Both the position numbers and the translations under genes were made by a program. Shown here piece by piece: positions 8,353-16,446 of a stretch of DNA of 64,000 nt. The stretch comes from Terriglobia bacterium (GTDB taxonomy: Bacteria; Acidobacteriota; Terriglobia; Terriglobales; Acidobacteriaceae), in NCBI GenBank assembly GCA_020073015.1, contig JAIQFZ010000007.1, forward strand, positions 1-64,000. Reading direction: 5' to 3'. The notes below the pieces were generated by a model, which made no database searches, was not told the origin of the DNA, and saw only the letters and a list, made by a program, of their open reading frames with translations. Numbering within the stretch: position 1 is the stretch's first letter; each line of letters begins with the position of its first letter.

Positions 8353-8652
8353 ATGCCTCTCTCCGCCGCGCACCTCGACCGATTCCTCCACGCGATCGCT
8401 GATCCCACCCGCCGTCGAATTCTGGAGGCTCTTAAAGAAAAGGGTGGGAACTCCCTCGGCAAAGACATCGGCCTGTGCGCCTTCGACATTGAGCAGCGTG
8501 TCAAACTCGCGCAGCCTACGGTTTCTCATCACATGCGGATTTTGGAGAAGGCCAGCCTGGTGTTGGCCACCCGGGAAGGACACTGGCGCTGGTACCGGCG
8601 CAACGAGAGATTGCTGTCTGAAATGATACGATACTTGAAGAAACAGATCTAA
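8353..8652 (+). CDS. ArsR-type winged-helix transcriptional regulator
   Basis: A 99-residue winged helix-turn-helix. The segment AIADPTRRRILEAL is the ArsR signature helix and QPTVSHHMRILEKASLV is the recognition helix region. An insertion (GLCAFDIEQRVK) precedes the recognition helix, and no canonical metal-binding CVC motif is present, so the signal is unknown. The frame is open to 8263, but the ATG at 8353 starts where family homology starts. It is separated from the kinase gene on the opposite strand by 15 bases. Confidence 0.75.
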   Translation: MPLSAAHLDRFLHAIADPTRRRILEALKEKGGNSLGKDIGLCAFDIEQRVKLAQPTVSHHMRILEKASLVLATREGHWRWYRRNERLLSEMIRYLKKQI

Positions 8653-8667
8653 CTTTCAGATAATAAA

Positions 8668-11600
8668 CTACATACCAGCCCTAGCAGTGGCGGATCTTTC
8701 TTCTGTCTTTCCAGGCTCTCCCTGCTCCTTTTGCAGCAAGCCCCGCACCTGCGAGATCAGATCCGCTACCTCAAATGGTTTCGCGAGCCACGGCACACCG
8801 GCCTCCTGCAAGAAACTGCGAGTCGGGGGATCGGTGACGCTCGAGAACGTCAGGAGAAGTTTCTTCTCCATGCCGGCGCAGTGAGCCGCGAGCCAGGCAT
8901 GCATTTCCTGTGCGCTGCACCCGCCCGGCATGCGCCCACTCATCACGATCACATTAAAGGAGCCGCTCTGGAGCCGTTCCTTGGTTTCATCCACGTTCAT
9001 CGAGGTGGTCACCTCTGCGCCCGCGCCCACCAGCACATCACGCTCAAACTCAAGCACCGCTTCCTCGTCTTCCACCAACAGGACGCGCCCTTTTAGCAGC
9101 GCTTCCCGTCGCGGAGACGGGACTGCCTCCACCGGCGCCGGTTTCTCGCTCGCGCGTAAGCGGACTTCAATGGTCGCGCCGCCCTCCTCCCGGTTGCGCG
9201 CAACAATCTCTCCGCCGTGTTCCTTCACGATGCCATAGCAAATGCTCAGTCCCAGGCCGGTTCCCTTGCCCACGGATTTCGTGGTGTAAAACGGATCGAA
9301 AATGCGGTTGGGATCCTTGATCCCGGGGCCGCTGTCGTCGAACACCACGCAAACAAAGTTGTCCTTCCTTAAGGCACGGACCTTGAGTACGCCGCTGCCG
9401 CTGCCCTCGAGCATCGCATCCAACGCGTTATTGATGATATTCAGGAAGACTTGCTCCAACTGGTGAGGATCCGCCACCACCGAAGGCAGGTCCTCAGGAA
9501 CGTCGCGCTCCAGCGTGATGTTGCTCACCTTCAAGTCGTACTCGCGCAACGCAAGCGATTCGTCGAGCACTTTCCGCAGGTCCACTTCGTTTTTCTGAGG
9601 CTTACGCTGCCGCGCAAACGAAAGCAGGTTTTGCACAACCCGGTGGGTCCGCTGGGCCTGCTTGAACAGTTTCCGCACGTAATCGGTCGACTGCGGATCC
9701 AGACCCGCGCCTTCCAGCAGTTGCGCGTAGCCCAGGATCGCTGTCAGCGGGTTGTTCAACTCGTGCGCCACTCCCGCAATCAACTGTCCCACGGCCGACA
9801 TTTTCTCGCTCTGCAGCAGCTGCTCTTGCGTCTTCCGCAAGTCTTCGTAGGCACGGCAGGTTTCCTCGTACAGTTGCACTTTTTCGATGGTGGTGGCCAG
9901 TTGCCGGCTGATCGCCACCAGCAGGTTTTCGTCGTTACTCGAGTAGTGCCGATTTCCCTTGCTGGCAATGCCCATGATGCCGATCGGCTTGTCCTTGCTC
10001 CACAGCAGGACCCAGATCCAGTACGGCAAACGGTCCGCGCACGCAAACTCCACCACCGCCGGCGGCAAGTGCGGCACGAAGTCCTGGGTCACCACTTCTG
10101 CCCGCGATCGCATCACCAGATCGCCGAAGCCCTCCGGAAAGTTCACTTCCGACATTTTGATGCGCGCTTCGCTGCGCGGTCCCCAACCGGCTCGCCGCCG
10201 GTAGGTTCCCTCCGCACCGGCCGCCAGATACACCGAGCCCGTTTCCGCCCCAAACAGCGAAATCACCTGGCGCAAGGTTAAGTTCAGGATTTCATCCAGA
10301 TCGAAGGATTGCGTCGCGATCACGGCCATCGCATTGAGCGCATTCAATTCGCGATTGCGCCGGCGCATCTCGTCTTCCGAGCGCTTCTTTTCTGTAATGT
10401 CGAGCACAAATCCCTGATAGCGCTCGATCTGTCCGCCCGCATCCCGGGTCGCGAAGCAACTCTGCGCCACCGTCAGCAGGGTCGCGTCTTTGCGGCGTAC
10501 CGTGACTTCAAAATTTCGCACGTAGTTGTGCGCTTCCAGTTCCTTGCGGAATGCCTCCCGCTCCTCCGTCACGGCGTACAGCACGCTGCCCAGATCGAGC
10601 GCCATCAATTCATCGCGGTTACTGTAGCCCAGCATGGTCACGAAAGCATCGTTGCAATCGATCAACGTGCCGTCCAGCGTGGCGACGAACACACCTTCCT
10701 GGGCCTGCTCGAACAGCATGCGGTACTTCTCTTCCGCCGCGTGGTGTTCGGTCGTATCGCGGACCACGTGAATCGTGCCCTTCTGCTGGCTTCCCTGCTC
10801 CGCGTACGACGAGGTCGAGACCAGCGACTGGCCTCCAAAGCAGGGGTCCTGCCCCTCACTGAGACCCGGCCCGCGTTCACAATACGGACATCCACTCCAA
10901 GCCTGCTGGTTGGGCAGCACGGCATCGCACAGGTTACCTAGCACGTCCGCCGGTGCGCGTCCCAGCCTCTGCAGCAATACCTGATTGGTTTTGAGAATGT
11001 GAAAGTCGGCGTCGTGCGCCAGAATCAGGTCCTGGATGGAATCGAAGGTGTTCATCCACTGCCGCTGGGAACGCAACACCTGCTCCAGCAAACGCAGGTT
11101 TTCCACCGCAATGCCCAGCCTCTGCGCGGCCGTTTCCAGGAACTCCAGCTCTTCCAGGGTGTGGCGCGGGCTTCCCGAGCACCCCAGCGAGAGCATCCCG
11201 ATCACCGATTTCTTGCCCTGCACCGGCAGCATCACCAGGTGTCCGACGCCCTGCTTCCGGATCTGGGTTCGCATCTCCTCCGGAACGTCCGCCGGCCTCA
11301 GCACCGCGACCCGGCTCTCTTCGAAAACCCGGCCCAGCGTTTCGTCCATTTCAGCCAGTCCGATGGCCCGCAGGAAATCCCCCGACAATCCCACGTGCTG
11401 CGTGGGCGTCAGTTGACCTGCTTCCATGAGCGCAAACCATGCCGCCTTTGCCCCGGTCACCGCCTTCAATTTTTCTAGAGCCGCCTGCATCATGGGCCCG
11501 TGGTTTTGCGCTCGCGAGATCGTCCCCGTCAACTCATTCAGGACCTCGAGGCGACGCGTCCGCACGCGCGAGTCGTCCAGCACCAGAACAATCATGCTGG

Positions 11601-12198
11601 CGCCGAACAGCACCTCGGCCAGCAGATAACCTTCATTGGGAATGTGGCTGGTGTAGGGAGGCCAATTCAGATTCAGGGTCAGCAATCCGGCGCTGAACAG
11701 CAACGGACCAACCCCCATGCGTCCCAGTCGGTAGCGCATCAGTTCCAGGGCTGCCCAGACCGCAATCAGCCGGCACGCCACTTCCAGCCCGATCCCCAGC
11801 GCCGGCGAGTCCCCAAAGTACAAGGGTCGCAGACCCGCGTACACTACCACCACCCCGGCTACCACCGCCAGCGTGGTCAGCAATCGCCGCGCCTGCGTCG
11901 ACATCAGCGCTGCCGCAGCAAACAACCCTACTGCGAGCACAAAATCCGCCTGCGCGAATGCCGCCATCGACTTCGACGCACCCGGCAGATCGCTCGCTCG
12001 CGCCGACCAGAGGAATACTCCGTAAGCAATCCACCCCAATCCCCAGGTCAGCAGGTAACGTTCCCGGAACGAGCGGAAGAAGAGCAGGCTGACCACCACC
12101 ACGATCAGGGCGGCCGTCTCCCTCGCCGTCAACCACGGGATGGTCAGCGCCCCAACCGAATTCCCAAATAGCCAGGCCGGATTCATAGACAAGCGCAC
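8668..12198 (-). CDS. hybrid sensor histidine kinase with degenerate receiver
   Basis: A 1176-residue protein: six to seven N-terminal membrane helices (about 20-215), GAF (about 230-375), PAS segments (about 380-620), a second GAF (about 640-790), HisKA with the phospho-acceptor His812 in VAHELNNP, HATPase (ALDAM N-box, GTGLGLS G-box), and a C-terminal receiver (about 1045-1165). The receiver has the acidic VEDEE patch and the AKPF lysine, but the phosphorylatable Asp is Ser1087 (VIVMSGRMPGG). It is therefore unlikely to be a phosphorelay acceptor. The GTG start at 12198 has a weak AGG; ATG 12186 is possible. A divergent HD-GYP response regulator follows and is the likely partner. Confidence 0.88.
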   Translation of the reverse strand: MRLSMNPAWLFGNSVGALTIPWLTARETAALIVVVVSLLFFRSFRERYLLTWGLGWIAYGVFLWSARASDLPGASKSMAAFAQADFVLAVGLFAAAALMSTQARRLLTTLAVVAGVVVVYAGLRPLYFGDSPALGIGLEVACRLIAVWAALELMRYRLGRMGVGPLLFSAGLLTLNLNWPPYTSHIPNEGYLLAEVLFGASMIVLVLDDSRVRTRRLEVLNELTGTISRAQNHGPMMQAALEKLKAVTGAKAAWFALMEAGQLTPTQHVGLSGDFLRAIGLAEMDETLGRVFEESRVAVLRPADVPEEMRTQIRKQGVGHLVMLPVQGKKSVIGMLSLGCSGSPRHTLEELEFLETAAQRLGIAVENLRLLEQVLRSQRQWMNTFDSIQDLILAHDADFHILKTNQVLLQRLGRAPADVLGNLCDAVLPNQQAWSGCPYCERGPGLSEGQDPCFGGQSLVSTSSYAEQGSQQKGTIHVVRDTTEHHAAEEKYRMLFEQAQEGVFVATLDGTLIDCNDAFVTMLGYSNRDELMALDLGSVLYAVTEEREAFRKELEAHNYVRNFEVTVRRKDATLLTVAQSCFATRDAGGQIERYQGFVLDITEKKRSEDEMRRRNRELNALNAMAVIATQSFDLDEILNLTLRQVISLFGAETGSVYLAAGAEGTYRRRAGWGPRSEARIKMSEVNFPEGFGDLVMRSRAEVVTQDFVPHLPPAVVEFACADRLPYWIWVLLWSKDKPIGIMGIASKGNRHYSSNDENLLVAISRQLATTIEKVQLYEETCRAYEDLRKTQEQLLQSEKMSAVGQLIAGVAHELNNPLTAILGYAQLLEGAGLDPQSTDYVRKLFKQAQRTHRVVQNLLSFARQRKPQKNEVDLRKVLDESLALREYDLKVSNITLERDVPEDLPSVVADPHQLEQVFLNIINNALDAMLEGSGSGVLKVRALRKDNFVCVVFDDSGPGIKDPNRIFDPFYTTKSVGKGTGLGLSICYGIVKEHGGEIVARNREEGGATIEVRLRASEKPAPVEAVPSPRREALLKGRVLLVEDEEAVLEFERDVLVGAGAEVTTSMNVDETKERLQSGSFNVIVMSGRMPGGCSAQEMHAWLAAHCAGMEKKLLLTFSSVTDPPTRSFLQEAGVPWLAKPFEVADLISQVRGLLQKEQGEPGKTEERSATARAGM

Positions 12199-12267
12199 GA
12201 ATGCCTAGCTTTGTAAATACCATGCGCCGCCCCCACCGTGACCGGATTTCCGCCCCCCAATGGTTAC

Positions 12268-12296
12268 TTTCGGAATGTGAATTCCTGGCCTAAAAT
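12268..12296 (+). promoter_or_regulatory. candidate promoter of the HD-GYP regulator
   Basis: TTTCGG at 12268-12273 and TAAAAT at 12291-12296 with a 17-base spacer, 24 bases before the ATG. Confidence 0.4.
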
Positions 12297-12320
12297 GAGC
12301 GATACATTCTAATCAGGACT

Positions 12321-13421
12321 ATGGCTCTTGACCGCATTCTCGTGGTGGACGACGAAGAGACGATCCGCGAAATCGTTTCTTCCATGCTCGCCAGCGCGCA
12401 GTTCCAGACTCGCCAGGCCTCCAGTGGGGTCGAAGCTCTGGCCCTGCTCGACTCCGGCGAAGAATTCGATCTCATGCTCTCCGACCTGATGATGGCGGAA
12501 ATGGACGGGATCGCCCTGCTCGAGCGCACCAAGGAGCGTTTTCCCTCCATGCCGGTCGTGATGGTCACCGCCGTCCACGACATTCAGGTGGCCCTGCAGG
12601 CCCTGCGCAACGGCGCCTACGACTACCTGCTGAAGCCCTTCGAGCGCGAGCAATTGCTGGCCACGGTGCGCCGGGCGCTCGAGACCCGCCGCCTCAAGCG
12701 CGAAAACGACGCGTATCGCACCAATCTCGAAGCACTGGTGTCGGCCCGCACCCAGCAATGGAAAACCGCTCTTGCCGACCTGGAGCGCTCCTACGACATT
12801 ACCCTGGAAGCGCTGGGCGACGCGCTCGACGCCAAAGACGCCGAGACGCAAGGCCACTGTAAACGAGTCACCGCCTTCACCATCGCCATTGCCCGAAAAT
12901 TGGGCCTGCCCAAAGAGGAGATCAGCGTCATCGCCCGTGGCGCGTTTTTGCATGACATTGGAAAGATGGCCATCCCGGACGACATCCTGCGCAAGCCCGC
13001 CAAGCTCACGGAGGATGAAATGGCCCTCATGCGCGAGCACGCCTATTCGGGATATAAAATTGTCAGCAAGATCCCCTTCTTGGCCGAAGCCGCCGAAATC
13101 GTCTACTCGCACCAGGAGTGGTACGACGGAACCGGCTATCCCCGCAGACTCAAAGGGGACGAAATCCCGCTCGGCGCACGCATTTTCTCCATTGCGGATA
13201 CGCTCGACGCTATGACCAACCGTCGTGTCTACCGCCCGGCCCAAAGCTTTGAAGCCGCGCGCAAAGAGATTGAAAAATGGTCGGGACGCCAGTTTGACCC
13301 CCAAATCGTGCGTGTGTTCCTCGAAATGCCCGACAAGATCTGGGAAGATCTTAGGAGAGATATCGACAGCCAGATCGCGGGCTTTCCTCATCATATGGCG
13401 GCCGTCAAAACCTCCCGCTAG
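12321..13421 (+). CDS. response regulator with HD-GYP c-di-GMP phosphodiesterase
   Basis: A 366-residue protein. Receiver domain 1-120 with acidic pair DDE (10-12), phospho-acceptor Asp55 (LMLSD) and the LLKPF lysine. A helical linker (125-170) leads to the HD-GYP domain (about 170-345) with HD at 211-212 (HDIGK), the HQEWYDG motif and GTGYP at 270-274. HD-GYP enzymes hydrolyse cyclic di-GMP to GMP. All catalytic signatures look intact. It is divergently placed from the hybrid kinase at 8668-12198, which suggests that kinase phosphorylates it. Confidence 0.93.
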   Translation: MALDRILVVDDEETIREIVSSMLASAQFQTRQASSGVEALALLDSGEEFDLMLSDLMMAEMDGIALLERTKERFPSMPVVMVTAVHDIQVALQALRNGAYDYLLKPFEREQLLATVRRALETRRLKRENDAYRTNLEALVSARTQQWKTALADLERSYDITLEALGDALDAKDAETQGHCKRVTAFTIAIARKLGLPKEEISVIARGAFLHDIGKMAIPDDILRKPAKLTEDEMALMREHAYSGYKIVSKIPFLAEAAEIVYSHQEWYDGTGYPRRLKGDEIPLGARIFSIADTLDAMTNRRVYRPAQSFEAARKEIEKWSGRQFDPQIVRVFLEMPDKIWEDLRRDIDSQIAGFPHHMAAVKTSR

Positions 13422-13601
13422 CAGACGTGCCCGCCCCGATCCACTGCCAACTCTTGCTTCTGGCCGGGCATCGTTTTCTCCTTCCCCCCTCATCCAACCT
13501 GTAGACCGATCACTCCAGGCCGGACTTCCAAGTGCATCTTTGCCGTTCTTGGAGATTTCTGGTTTTTCGTGGGAGGATCGGAATACTCACACGGGGTGAT
13601 T

Positions 13602-14246
13602 ATGTCCGCGCGTTCATCTTGCTTCGGGATGTCTCTTTTGCTGGCGACCAGTTCCCTGTTTGCTCAGTCGCTCGATCCGGCGATCGCGCCGATGGCGCCG
13701 CCCAACGCAATCCCGGAAGGCACCACCTTCCTGGTGCGGCTGGAAGACAAACTCGACACGACCAAGCTTCAGCAGGGCAAACATTTCAAAGCCAAGCTGG
13801 CGGAAGATCTCACCTCGGCGAACGGTAATGTCATTCCGCGCGGGAAGAAGATTAAAGGCCACGTCAGCTCCGTCGAGCAGGGCCTCCACGCCCGCATTCT
13901 TCTGAGCTTTGACGAGATCGAAACCAACCACGGATGGGTGCCCCTGATCGCCACCGTGACCGGAGTGCCCGGAGAACATGGCGTCAAAACGTCCGCTTCC
14001 GAAGGTGAAATCGAACGCAAGGGTATGAGCAAGAAACATGAGATCGAAGCGGTGGCAGTCGGTGCAGCAATTGGCACCGTAGCCGGCGCGGCCGCGGGCG
14101 GTGGGAAGGGGGCCGGAATCGGCGCCGGTGCTGGTGCAGGCGTGGGCGCGTTAGTCGGCTTGCTCAGCGATCACGATCTCCGGCTCGAGAAAGGCACCAC
14201 GCTTGAGGTCCGGCTCGACCACGCGCTGCAGGTACCTTCTCACTGA
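13602..14246 (+). CDS. exported glycine-zipper envelope protein
   Basis: A 214-residue protein with a signal peptide (1-23, ending SLFAQ). A beta-rich domain (about 40-130) has the pattern of a bounded barrel (GTTFLVRLEDKLDT, IPRGKKIKGHV), and a glycine zipper (about 148-188) of repeated G-A-G-x-G-A units is followed by a short conserved tail. Glycine zippers insert into or stabilise membranes. The start at 13602 has GGGGTGA just upstream. It shares its order of elements with the protein at 15250-15948, so the two are probable paralogues. Function unknown. Confidence 0.75.
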   Translation: MSARSSCFGMSLLLATSSLFAQSLDPAIAPMAPPNAIPEGTTFLVRLEDKLDTTKLQQGKHFKAKLAEDLTSANGNVIPRGKKIKGHVSSVEQGLHARILLSFDEIETNHGWVPLIATVTGVPGEHGVKTSASEGEIERKGMSKKHEIEAVAVGAAIGTVAGAAAGGGKGAGIGAGAGAGVGALVGLLSDHDLRLEKGTTLEVRLDHALQVPSH

Positions 14247-14256
14247 CCCGTTCTCC

Positions 14257-14281
14257 GTAGAGACGCGGCTTGCCGCGCCTC
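14257..14281. repeat. palindromic repeat (GTAGAGACGCGGCTTGCCGCG)
   Basis: Stem CGCGGC/GCCGCG at 14264-14277, in the 211-base gap after a gene stop. It resembles short intergenic repeats found in many genomes. No long T-run follows, so terminator function is doubtful. Confidence 0.45.
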
Positions 14282-14405
14282 GCCTCGCCAGCGCACGAGT
14301 ACGATTCACAAGGGCTACCAAGCGGGGGGCACGATTCCACGTGGCCCCTTTCCCCCCACCCGCGCAACGCCTCGTGGGCAACCCGCCGTATGCAACCCGG
14401 CGCGC

Positions 14406-14436
14406 TTGCTACGTTCCCTAAGTATGGGTGTATAAC
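14406..14436 (+). promoter_or_regulatory. candidate promoter of the SIMPL gene
   Basis: TTGCTA (14406-14411), a 19-base spacer, and TATAAC (14431-14436), 21 bases before the ATG. Confidence 0.4.
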
Positions 14437-14457
14437 GAAGGCTCTCGGAGACTTTCA

Positions 14458-15180
14458 ATGAAAATTACTTTTCTTGTTCTCGCCAACGTCCTGATGCTAA
14501 CCGTGCTGGCCGAAGCGCAGAGTCCCACCCTGACCGCCATTCCGAATACCGTGTTTGTTGGCGCCGACGGCAAATTTGAGACCAGCCCGGATACCGCCCT
14601 GATCCAATTCAACATCTCCGCCCAGGCCGAGACGGCCAAAGAAGCCTACGACCAGGCCTCCCGGGAAGCCGACGCCACCCGTCAAGTCCTGCGCTCCAAC
14701 GGCATCGATCCCAAATCGGCCGAGATCGGCTTCTTCTCGCTCAACCCCATCTACGACTGGAAGAATCCCAAGCGGAAAATTATCGCCTACCAGGTTACGA
14801 CGAGCGTCAGTCTGAAGCTCAAAGACTTCTCGAAGATCGGCCCTGTCACCCAACAACTGGCCGATGCCAGCGTCAGTGAAAGCCAATCGCTGAGCTACAC
14901 CCTCGATTCCACCGAAGAAGCGAAGGTGAAGGCCGTCGCGGATGCCTATCACCGCGCCCGCGCTTCGGCGCAGTCTCTCGCTACGGCCAGCGGGCGCACC
15001 CTTGGAGAACTCTCCTATGCTTCAGTGGACACCTCCGAGAACATTCGCGTGTACGCGCCCATGCAGCGGCGCGCGATGCCGATGGCCATGGCAGCCGCAA
15101 CCCCGGCGCCAACCGAAGAGTTCACGCCCCAGAACGTCACCGTGACCGCCCACGTGAATGCCATGTTTGTGCTGAAGTAG
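14458..15180 (+). CDS. SIMPL (DUF541) domain exported protein
   Basis: A 240-residue protein with a signal peptide (1-20, cleavage near AEAQ). The body is a DUF541/SIMPL domain: the opening region with VSVTGxG-like strands, FNISAQAETAKEAYDQA, the IGFFSLNPIYDW strand, and the AYHRARASAQSLATASGRTLGEL helix typical of the family. SIMPL proteins (e.g. E. coli YggE) are periplasmic and linked to oxidative stress, with no known reaction. The ATG at 14458 begins the signal peptide. Confidence 0.88.
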   Translation: MKITFLVLANVLMLTVLAEAQSPTLTAIPNTVFVGADGKFETSPDTALIQFNISAQAETAKEAYDQASREADATRQVLRSNGIDPKSAEIGFFSLNPIYDWKNPKRKIIAYQVTTSVSLKLKDFSKIGPVTQQLADASVSESQSLSYTLDSTEEAKVKAVADAYHRARASAQSLATASGRTLGELSYASVDTSENIRVYAPMQRRAMPMAMAAATPAPTEEFTPQNVTVTAHVNAMFVLK

Positions 15181-15183
15181 CCG

Positions 15184-15209
15184 GTGTGGCGCGGACACTC
15201 CTGTCCGCG
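15184..15209 (+). repeat. palindromic repeat, family A (GTGTGGCGCGGACA-CTCC-TGTCCGCG)
   Basis: Perfect 8-bp stem CGCGGACA/TGTCCGCG with a CTCC loop, preceded by GTGTGG. It starts three bases after the SIMPL stop. Other copies: 21514-21539, 33982-34007, 44302-44325 and (inverted) 49633-49658. Confidence 0.75.
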
Positions 15210-15249
15210 AATCCGAGAGGATCAGCGAAAGTGGAAGGTAGGTGAACCG

Positions 15250-15948
15250 CTAGTCGCGAACAATGACCTCACGCCGGGCAGAAATACGGCTCGGATCGAC
15301 CGTGACGTCCCGTTGGATCTCCATCTCGATCGAAGTCCCTGGTGTCAGCATCACGTCGGCGCCCCGCGAGAGCATTCCGATCGCCAAGCCGGCTAAACCG
15401 CCAACTCCCGCGCCAATCCCAGCTCCTTTGCCTCCGCCAGTTACCGCTCCGATCACCGCGCCCGTGCCGGCGCCTTGCGCAACTGACCCGACCTTCTTCC
15501 CGACATCGCTATCCTGGCGAATCGTCCCTTCCGAATCTTTCATCGTGGTCTTTTCCGCGCCCGGCGTGTTCTCCACCGTACCGCCCAGCATCACCGTGTA
15601 GCCGCTGGGGTAAATCATCGAGGTGAAGTGCACGAGCAACTCGGCGCGCCCCTTGACGTGCCCGCCGCGCCGAACCCGCGTGATCTTTCCCTGGATGTAG
15701 GTCCCCGCCGGAATCACGACCCGGTCGTTGACCACAAAAGGAAAGGCAGTCTCTGCGTATACCGGGTCTCCTTCCTTAGCGGTCTTGGTCGAAATCCCCT
15801 GCTTCAGCGACAGGGGCACCCTGGTGCCGGCCGGAATGGTCAGCCTCGGTTTCTGCGACTCCACCGAAGGCGCAGCCGGGTCTGGAGTCAAAGTTGATTG
15901 TGCAGCCGCGATACCCGCCAGCAGCACGCAAAGCACAAGGCTTTTCAT
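15250..15948 (-). CDS. exported glycine-zipper protein, paralogue of 13602-14246
   Basis: A 232-residue protein with a signal peptide (1-16). Residues 35-130 show the IPAGTRVPLSLKQGISTKTA and VVIPAGTYIQGKI motifs, matching the barrel-like region of the upstream paralogue. A glycine zipper (about 158-195) starts AGTGAVIGAVTGGGKG, and the tail is LTPGTSIEMEIQRDV. The same order of elements is seen in TrbI/VirB10-like C-terminal regions, but no membrane anchor or VirB10 context is present. It is convergent with the SIMPL gene. Confidence 0.75.
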   Translation of the reverse strand: MKSLVLCVLLAGIAAAQSTLTPDPAAPSVESQKPRLTIPAGTRVPLSLKQGISTKTAKEGDPVYAETAFPFVVNDRVVIPAGTYIQGKITRVRRGGHVKGRAELLVHFTSMIYPSGYTVMLGGTVENTPGAEKTTMKDSEGTIRQDSDVGKKVGSVAQGAGTGAVIGAVTGGGKGAGIGAGVGGLAGLAIGMLSRGADVMLTPGTSIEMEIQRDVTVDPSRISARREVIVRD

Positions 15949-16100
15949 GGTATGTGTACCTCGTGAAGAAATTGGAGACAGCGCATGTGATCTCTGATGC
16001 GCACAGTCGGCCAGCAGGTTACCCGGTGGTGATACCGATCGAAACAGTTCCCATCAAGGCGAGCTTACTGGTTGTATGGCACTGGCGACTGCCTGCTGCT

Positions 16101-16373
16101 CTAGCCACCGCTCCTCCGGCCCCGGTTTTCCAGCACGTTGCCCATGAACTGCGATTGCAGCTTTTGCGCGCACCCTTCCCCGCAAACATGGAGCGCTCCC
16201 TCGCGCACCGCCAACTCCTCGTCCCAAGGCGCCAGATGGACCACCGGAATCTTACGCTCATCAAACGAGGTCCACATCACCCACCAACGGTCGCTGACTC
16301 CTTTCAGCACGCCACAATTGGGGCCAGCACAACGGAAGAAGGGATTGGGAGTAAAAGGAAGAGTCTCCGGCAT
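16101..16373 (-). CDS. small protein with putative treble-clef zinc site
   Basis: A 90-residue protein with CAGPNC near the N terminus and CGEGCAQK near the C terminus, a Cys-x4-Cys / Cys-x3-Cys arrangement that could bind zinc. The middle is Trp-rich (DRWWVMWTSFD). The frame is open to 16439, but the ATG at 16373 follows a promoter-like sequence at 16395-16423. I do not recognise a named family. Confidence 0.6.
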   Translation of the reverse strand: MPETLPFTPNPFFRCAGPNCGVLKGVSDRWWVMWTSFDERKIPVVHLAPWDEELAVREGALHVCGEGCAQKLQSQFMGNVLENRGRRSGG

Positions 16374-16394
16374 AGAAAACCTGCGTACTCCAAA

Positions 16395-16423
16395 ATTGTA
16401 TCTGAGGAGTACTTGCCGGTCAC
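16395..16423 (-). promoter_or_regulatory. promoter of the small zinc-site protein
   Basis: On the minus strand, GTGACC (16423-16418), a 17-base spacer, and TACAAT (16400-16395), 22 bases upstream of the ATG at 16373. Confidence 0.45.
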
Positions 16424-16446
16424 CCGCCGTTTGGGTCAATGCGATT

